Part shown: piece after piece, positions 4,349-7,774 of the stretch
Position numbering within the stretch: position 1 is the stretch's first letter
Layout: the number at the start of each line of letters is the position of its first letter
NCBI GenBank assembly: GCA_016286595.1
Contig: JAEETR010000040.1
Location: forward strand, 1-7,774
Source: Oscillospiraceae bacterium
GTDB taxonomy: Bacteria > Bacillota > Clostridia > Oscillospirales > Oscillospiraceae
Length of the DNA: 7,774 nucleotides
Direction: 5' to 3'
The notes under the pieces: generated by a model
What the model saw: only the letters and a program-made list of their open reading frames with translations
The model's database searches: none
What the model was told of the DNA's origin: nothing
Position numbers and translations under genes: made by a program

Positions 4349-6550
4349 TCACCGTCCGGTCACGCCCGTGCCTTCGGACCCGGTTTTCCCGTCGGGTCCT
4401 ATATAATGGGCGCACAGCATCGTGAGATCGTCGAACTGCTCGGCGTCGCCCACGAAACCGTCCACCGCCGCGCGGACCTTTCTGAGTATCTCCTCCGGCG
4501 TGTCGCCGGTGGCGGTGTTGAGGGCGTCCAGCATCCTGTCGGTACCGAAGAGCGTATTGCCCGCGTCGGTGGCCTCGGGGACGCCGTCGGTATAGAGGAA
4601 TATCTTCGCGCCGGGGGCAAGAGTAAGCTCGTACTCCTTGTACCTGACGCCGTCCATGCCGCCGATAACGAAACCGTGCTTGTCCCTGAGAAGCTCGAAC
4701 CGTCCGCCGGGCTGCAGGATAACGGGATACTCGTGACCCGCGTTGGCGGCGACGAGCTTGCCCGTGGATATCTCCAGGATGCCCAGCCATACTGTGACGA
4801 ACATCTCCTCACGGTTGTTTGAGCAGATGGCCGCGTTCGTATCGGTGAGGATCTGACCGGGGGATTTGCCCATCATGGCGTTGTTCGCCAGGATGATACG
4901 GGAGGCCATCATGAACAGCGCCGCCGGCACGCCCTTGCCGGATACGTCGGCCATGACCATGCAAAGATGGTCGTCGTCCACGAGGAAGAAGTCGTAAAAG
5001 TCGCCGCCCACCTCCTTGGCGGGGTCCATGGAGGCGTAGATGTCGAATTCAGGCCTGTCGGGGAAGGCAGGGTAGATGTTGGGCAGCATGTCCGCCTGTA
5101 TGCGGGTGGCAAGGGAGAGCTCGGTGCTTATGCGCTCCTTTTCGGCGGTGATCTCTGTTATCTGGGCGATGTAATCCTTTGCCCGCTTCGACAGCGTGGC
5201 GAAGGACTCGGCCAGCACCTCTATCTCGTCGCCGGTGCGGTACGCGTCCTCCATCGCGAAAACGGAGTCGGCGCCGTGCATGGTGTTGATGCGCTGGGTC
5301 ATACGCTCCAGAGGCTTGACCACCCGGCTGGACATGACGAGCGCTCCGGCGATGGCCAGGACCACCACCGCGGCGGTGAGTACGATGAGCGTCTGCATGG
5401 AGTGCCGGGACCCTTCGGTATAGGTCTTGAGAGATTTGGCGTTTATATCGTCGTACCGGGCCAGCATTACCCTCGCGGGCTGCAGTGTCACGGCCTTGTC
5501 GACCATCGAGATGACGGTCCAGCCCAGGCTCGGCATGGGGGAGGCGCTCATATAGTAGGATTTACCGTCTACGCTTATGACCTCAAGTTCGGTGCTGCCC
5601 TCCAGCGCTCTGGTGACGAACCCGGCGAACTCGGCGTTGCCGCAGGCGCGCAGATCGGGAGCGTCGGAGGAGAGCTGCGCCTTGAGAAGACCGCTGCCCT
5701 TGGGGGAGAACAGCATCTGTCCGTTCCCGTTTATCACGCACACGAAGCCCTCTTCGGAGGCGGTGCTCTCAATGTAATCGCTGATGGAGGTGAGGTACAC
5801 GTCGGCCGCCACCACAGCCATGAGCCTGCCGTACTGATAGACGGGCGCGGCGCACTCCAGCATGGGGTTGTCGGTGTAGGCGTCGATCTCCACGCCGGTG
5901 AATATCAGCTCCCCGGCCTCCGCGGCCTGCACGTACCAGGGGCGATTGCGGATGTCGAGATTGAGGGGGGTGCCGTCTTCCGACAGGAAAACGCCGGGAC
6001 GGTCGTTGACGAGTATCATGTTGCCGTCGGCGGTGCCGACAAAGCAGCTGCTCATGGCGTCGGAATTCTGGTACATGGCAAGCATGACCTCACTCATATT
6101 GGCCATGAGGCCAAGAGAATGCGAGTTCTGGGGATTTACGCCGTCCTCATGGATGAGCTGGGCGGAGGGGACGCCCTCGTTGACCGCCGACGGTATGAAC
6201 ACGTAGCGGGGGGTGAAACTGCCGGCGTTCTCAAACAGCTCTGTGGCGAAGGCCTGCAGCGTCATCACGTCGGTGCGCACGTCGCCGAACAGATCGTCGG
6301 CTATGTACGCCTGCAGACCGGTGATGCGCCTCATGGAAGTGTCGAGCACGGCCTCCATGGTCTCCTGCGACACGTCCACGATGGACTGCTGCTGCAGAGC
6401 GCCGGCGTCCTCCACGATCGTGGAAAGGTTCCGCTGGTGCCACGCCGTCACGGCGGAATATACACCCATGAGCAGCAGAATAAAAATCAGTACCAGGTTG
6501 AAGATCTTATTCTGAAGTCCGCCGATTTTGATTCCCCTGATAATTCTCAT
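4349..6550 (-). CDS. Membrane sensor phosphatase: dCache - HAMP - SpoIIE/PP2C (RsbU-like)
   Basis: A 733-residue signalling protein. A membrane helix (about 16-34) and a second (about 386-407) bracket an extracellular dCache domain (about 38-375) with the typical R203-P-W-Y206 block, D223-A-Y-T-D and A249-D250. A HAMP domain (about 408-462, K412-P-L, D441-E) and a helical linker lead to a cytosolic SpoIIE-type phosphatase (about 486-717) with G515-G-D-F-Y-D520, D535-V-S-G-K-G540, N603-A-G-H606, Y653-T-D-G656 and F706-D-D-L-T710; the acidic metal-binding residues all appear present. Such enzymes dephosphorylate the serine of a STAS anti-anti-sigma protein in partner-switching pathways, but no STAS or RsbW-like gene adjoins. 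A ligand outside the cell, probably a small organic molecule, would control activity. Start ATG 6548-6550 (minus) has AGGAGA at 6558-6563 and an upstream promoter. It is divergent from a diguanylate cyclase gene. Confidence 0.95.
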   Translation of the reverse strand: MRIIRGIKIGGLQNKIFNLVLIFILLLMGVYSAVTAWHQRNLSTIVEDAGALQQQSIVDVSQETMEAVLDTSMRRITGLQAYIADDLFGDVRTDVMTLQAFATELFENAGSFTPRYVFIPSAVNEGVPSAQLIHEDGVNPQNSHSLGLMANMSEVMLAMYQNSDAMSSCFVGTADGNMILVNDRPGVFLSEDGTPLNLDIRNRPWYVQAAEAGELIFTGVEIDAYTDNPMLECAAPVYQYGRLMAVVAADVYLTSISDYIESTASEEGFVCVINGNGQMLFSPKGSGLLKAQLSSDAPDLRACGNAEFAGFVTRALEGSTELEVISVDGKSYYMSASPMPSLGWTVISMVDKAVTLQPARVMLARYDDINAKSLKTYTEGSRHSMQTLIVLTAAVVVLAIAGALVMSSRVVKPLERMTQRINTMHGADSVFAMEDAYRTGDEIEVLAESFATLSKRAKDYIAQITEITAEKERISTELSLATRIQADMLPNIYPAFPDRPEFDIYASMDPAKEVGGDFYDFFLVDDDHLCMVMADVSGKGVPAALFMMASRIILANNAMMGKSPGQILTDTNAAICSNNREEMFVTVWLGILEISTGKLVAANAGHEYPVILQPGGRFELLRDKHGFVIGGMDGVRYKEYELTLAPGAKIFLYTDGVPEATDAGNTLFGTDRMLDALNTATGDTPEEILRKVRAAVDGFVGDAEQFDDLTMLCAHYIGPDGKTGSEGTGVTGR

Positions 6551-6631
6551 TTACCGTTCTCCTTCACCCGCGCCGCTGCGTTTCGGAACTTCCCGCCGGG
6601 TGTCAAATCGTAATGACCGCAATATGATAAT

Positions 6632-6660
6632 ATAATACCATCACGGCTCGGTTAATGCAA
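6632..6660 (-). promoter_or_regulatory. Promoter of the dCache-SpoIIE phosphatase gene
   Basis: On the minus strand TTGCAT (6660-6655) is followed after 17 bases by TATTAT (6637-6632), preceded by TGG, which forms an extended -10. The start of transcription would be near 6625, leaving a leader of about 75 bases. Confidence 0.7.
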
Positions 6661-6674
6661 ACGATAAAAAGGCG

Positions 6675-6697
6675 TCCGGCGGCGGATACCGGCCGGA
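6675..6697. repeat. Imperfect inverted repeat between divergent promoters
   Basis: TCCGGC at 6675-6680 pairs with GCCGGA at 6692-6697, and inside it CGG (6683-6685) pairs with CCG (6689-6691), leaving a two-base bulge. It sits between the two outward-facing -35 elements, where a shared regulator could bind. On the minus strand it is followed a few bases later by TTTTT, so a weak terminator against antisense transcripts is an alternative. Confidence 0.35.
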
Positions 6698-6714
6698 ATG
6701 CGTCGTTATTTCTG

Positions 6715-6742
6715 TTGAAAAATCAAAATCAGTGTATATAAT
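6715..6742 (+). promoter_or_regulatory. Promoter of the diguanylate cyclase gene
   Basis: TTGAAA (6715-6720), a 16-base spacer and a perfect TATAAT (6737-6742) give a strong sigma-A promoter. A second TATAAT at 6748-6753 has no matching -35. The predicted transcript starts near 6749, which rules out any start codon further upstream for the next gene. Confidence 0.75.
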
Positions 6743-6784
6743 GGGATTATAATACATAATGCCGCGATAGACATATTTCAGACG

Positions 6785-6793
6785 AAGGGGGGA
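6785..6793 (+). promoter_or_regulatory. Ribosome binding site selecting a GTG start
   Basis: AAGGGGGGA ends six bases before GTG 6800. No in-frame ATG, GTG or TTG occurs between the promoter and this GTG, so it decides the start. Confidence 0.7.
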
Positions 6794-6799
6794 CCGGAC

Positions 6800-7774
6800 G
6801 TGTATCTGCGCTCGATATACATATCCAACGGCGTCGGCATTTTCCTGCTGATGATGCTGTTTTACGTTTCCCGTTCCAGAATATCCCGGAGACGGCTTGA
6901 GGACAAACTGTACGCGTTTATGATCTTCGGCGTCATGCTCGCCTGCGCTATGGAGGCCCTTTCCTACACCATCGACGGCATGACCTTTTCCGGGGCGAGA
7001 ATACTCAACTATGCGGCCAACACATACCTGTACTCGGCAAACGTGCTGCTGCCCTTCAGCGTGCTGATATACGTGGATCTGGGGCTTTATGACGACGTCA
7101 GCCGCATATGGAAGAAATACAAGCCCCAGATAATCCTTTGCGCGGTGATGATCCTGGCGACCGTTCTCAACGTATTCACACCCGTATCCTATTACATATC
7201 GCCGGAAAACGTGTATGAGCGCAGGCCGCTGAGCTATCTCTACTACGCGGTGATATTCTATTACTGCGCCACGGCGATCCTGCTTACGCGGCGCTATGAG
7301 AGGGAGAACGGCGCCAAGGCGTTTTTCAGCATAAACATGTTCCTGCTGCCGATACTCGTGGGCGCCGGGGTGCAGTTCCTCGTTTACGGGCTTTCCCTGG
7401 CGTGGCTGTCCGCCGCGGTGGGACTCGTGGGCCTTTACATGATGCAGCAGAACGAGATGGCGTATATCGACGCTCTGACAGACACTTATAACCGCCAGTT
7501 CCTCAACCTGATACTGTCCGCGTGGATGGGCAGGGGCAGGAGCTTTGCCGGCGCTATGCTGGATGTGGACAGCTTCAAGAGCATCAACGACAATTACGGA
7601 CATTCCGAGGGCGACAGAGCGCTGCGGATACTTGCCGACTGCCTGAAGAAGGCCCGGATGGAGCGGGAACTCGTGTTCCGCTTTGCCGGAGACGAGTTTA
7701 TAATCCTCAAGATGGCCGGCACCGTTGAGGAACTGGAAAAGTATATGGACAGAGTAAACAACCTTCTGGCGGGG
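6800..7774 (+). CDS. Membrane-bound diguanylate cyclase (AGDEF variant), 3' end outside window
   Basis: An open frame from GTG 6800 codes 325 residues to the right edge without a stop. About 220 N-terminal residues form six or seven membrane helices (approximately 9-24, 38-57, 70-92, 112-128, 150-165, 180-197, 199-218), a sensor layout common in clostridial GGDEF proteins. The GGDEF domain begins at D224-A-L-T-D-T-Y-N-R232, continues with L254-D-V-D-S-F-K-S-I-N-D-N-Y-G-H268 and reaches R294-F-A-G-D-E-F300. The signature is AGDEF rather than GGDEF; Ala at this first position is tolerated in some active cyclases, and the metal-binding Asp residues and the glutamate are kept, so synthesis of cyclic-di-GMP from two GTP is likely. 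The inhibitory RxxD I-site, expected six to nine residues before the signature, reads M287-E-R-E290 and is absent. The end of the domain, and any further domain such as EAL, lies outside the window. It is divergent from the phosphatase gene. Confidence 0.93.
   Translation, partial: MYLRSIYISNGVGIFLLMMLFYVSRSRISRRRLEDKLYAFMIFGVMLACAMEALSYTIDGMTFSGARILNYAANTYLYSANVLLPFSVLIYVDLGLYDDVSRIWKKYKPQIILCAVMILATVLNVFTPVSYYISPENVYERRPLSYLYYAVIFYYCATAILLTRRYERENGAKAFFSINMFLLPILVGAGVQFLVYGLSLAWLSAAVGLVGLYMMQQNEMAYIDALTDTYNRQFLNLILSAWMGRGRSFAGAMLDVDSFKSINDNYGHSEGDRALRILADCLKKARMERELVFRFAGDEFIILKMAGTVEELEKYMDRVNNLLAG

Noticed and set aside
4967..6613. 548-codon open frame on the plus strand opposite the phosphatase gene
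   Set aside because: It lies antisense to a gene with complete dCache, HAMP and SpoIIE motifs. Its product is dominated by Gly, His, Val and Arg with no recognisable motif, the usual result of reading the complement of GC-rich codons.
6641..7603. 320-codon open frame on the minus strand opposite the cyclase gene
   Set aside because: It runs across both predicted promoters and opposite a frame with clear GGDEF-domain motifs; its product is low in recognisable structure.

Overview
The window is GC-rich and looks like the chromosome of a low-abundance or uncultured member of the Clostridia (Oscillospirales-like). This is inferred from consensus Gram-positive Shine-Dalgarno sequences, near-consensus sigma-A promoters, SpoIIE-type phosphatase, VanZ and short DtxR-type proteins, and frequent ATA isoleucine codons despite the high GC. 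No RNA gene, insertion sequence, CRISPR array or phage gene is visible, and no gene-free stretch exceeds about 250 bases.

Layout. (1) Bases 1-2317, plus strand: a zinc/cadmium resistance cluster made of the tail of an ArsR/SmtB repressor with an intact-looking alpha-5 zinc site, a free-standing 72-residue heavy-metal-binding (HMA) protein, and a P1B-2 type ATPase that lacks any HMA domain of its own. Hairpins sit in both gene gaps. (2) Bases 2318-3811, plus strand: a two-gene operon of an uncharacterised coiled-coil protein and a VanZ-family membrane protein, preceded by a 28-base perfect palindrome that overlaps a predicted promoter. (3) Bases 3812-3880: a convergent terminator region with two strong hairpins. 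(4) Bases 3881-6550, minus strand: a short DtxR/MntR-family metal regulator with its own near-perfect promoter, and upstream of it a 733-residue dCache-HAMP-SpoIIE phosphatase. (5) Bases 6551-6799: a divergent intergenic region with one good promoter facing each way. (6) Bases 6800-7774, plus strand: a membrane-bound diguanylate cyclase (AGDEF variant) that starts with GTG and runs off the right edge.

How they fit together. The first block should sense cytosolic Zn(II)/Cd(II)/Pb(II), de-repress, and export the metal, with the small HMA protein as a likely metal donor or regulatory partner for the ATPase. The DtxR-type regulator is a second metal sensor, with ligands that lean toward the iron-responsive branch. 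The phosphatase and cyclase are divergent signalling genes that could turn extracellular cues into partner-switching and cyclic-di-GMP responses respectively. No wholly new system is evident. The most interesting points are the split HMA/ATPase arrangement, the palindrome overlapping a promoter, the uncharacterised coiled-coil/VanZ pair, the hybrid metal site of the DtxR protein, and the divergent phosphatase/cyclase pair.
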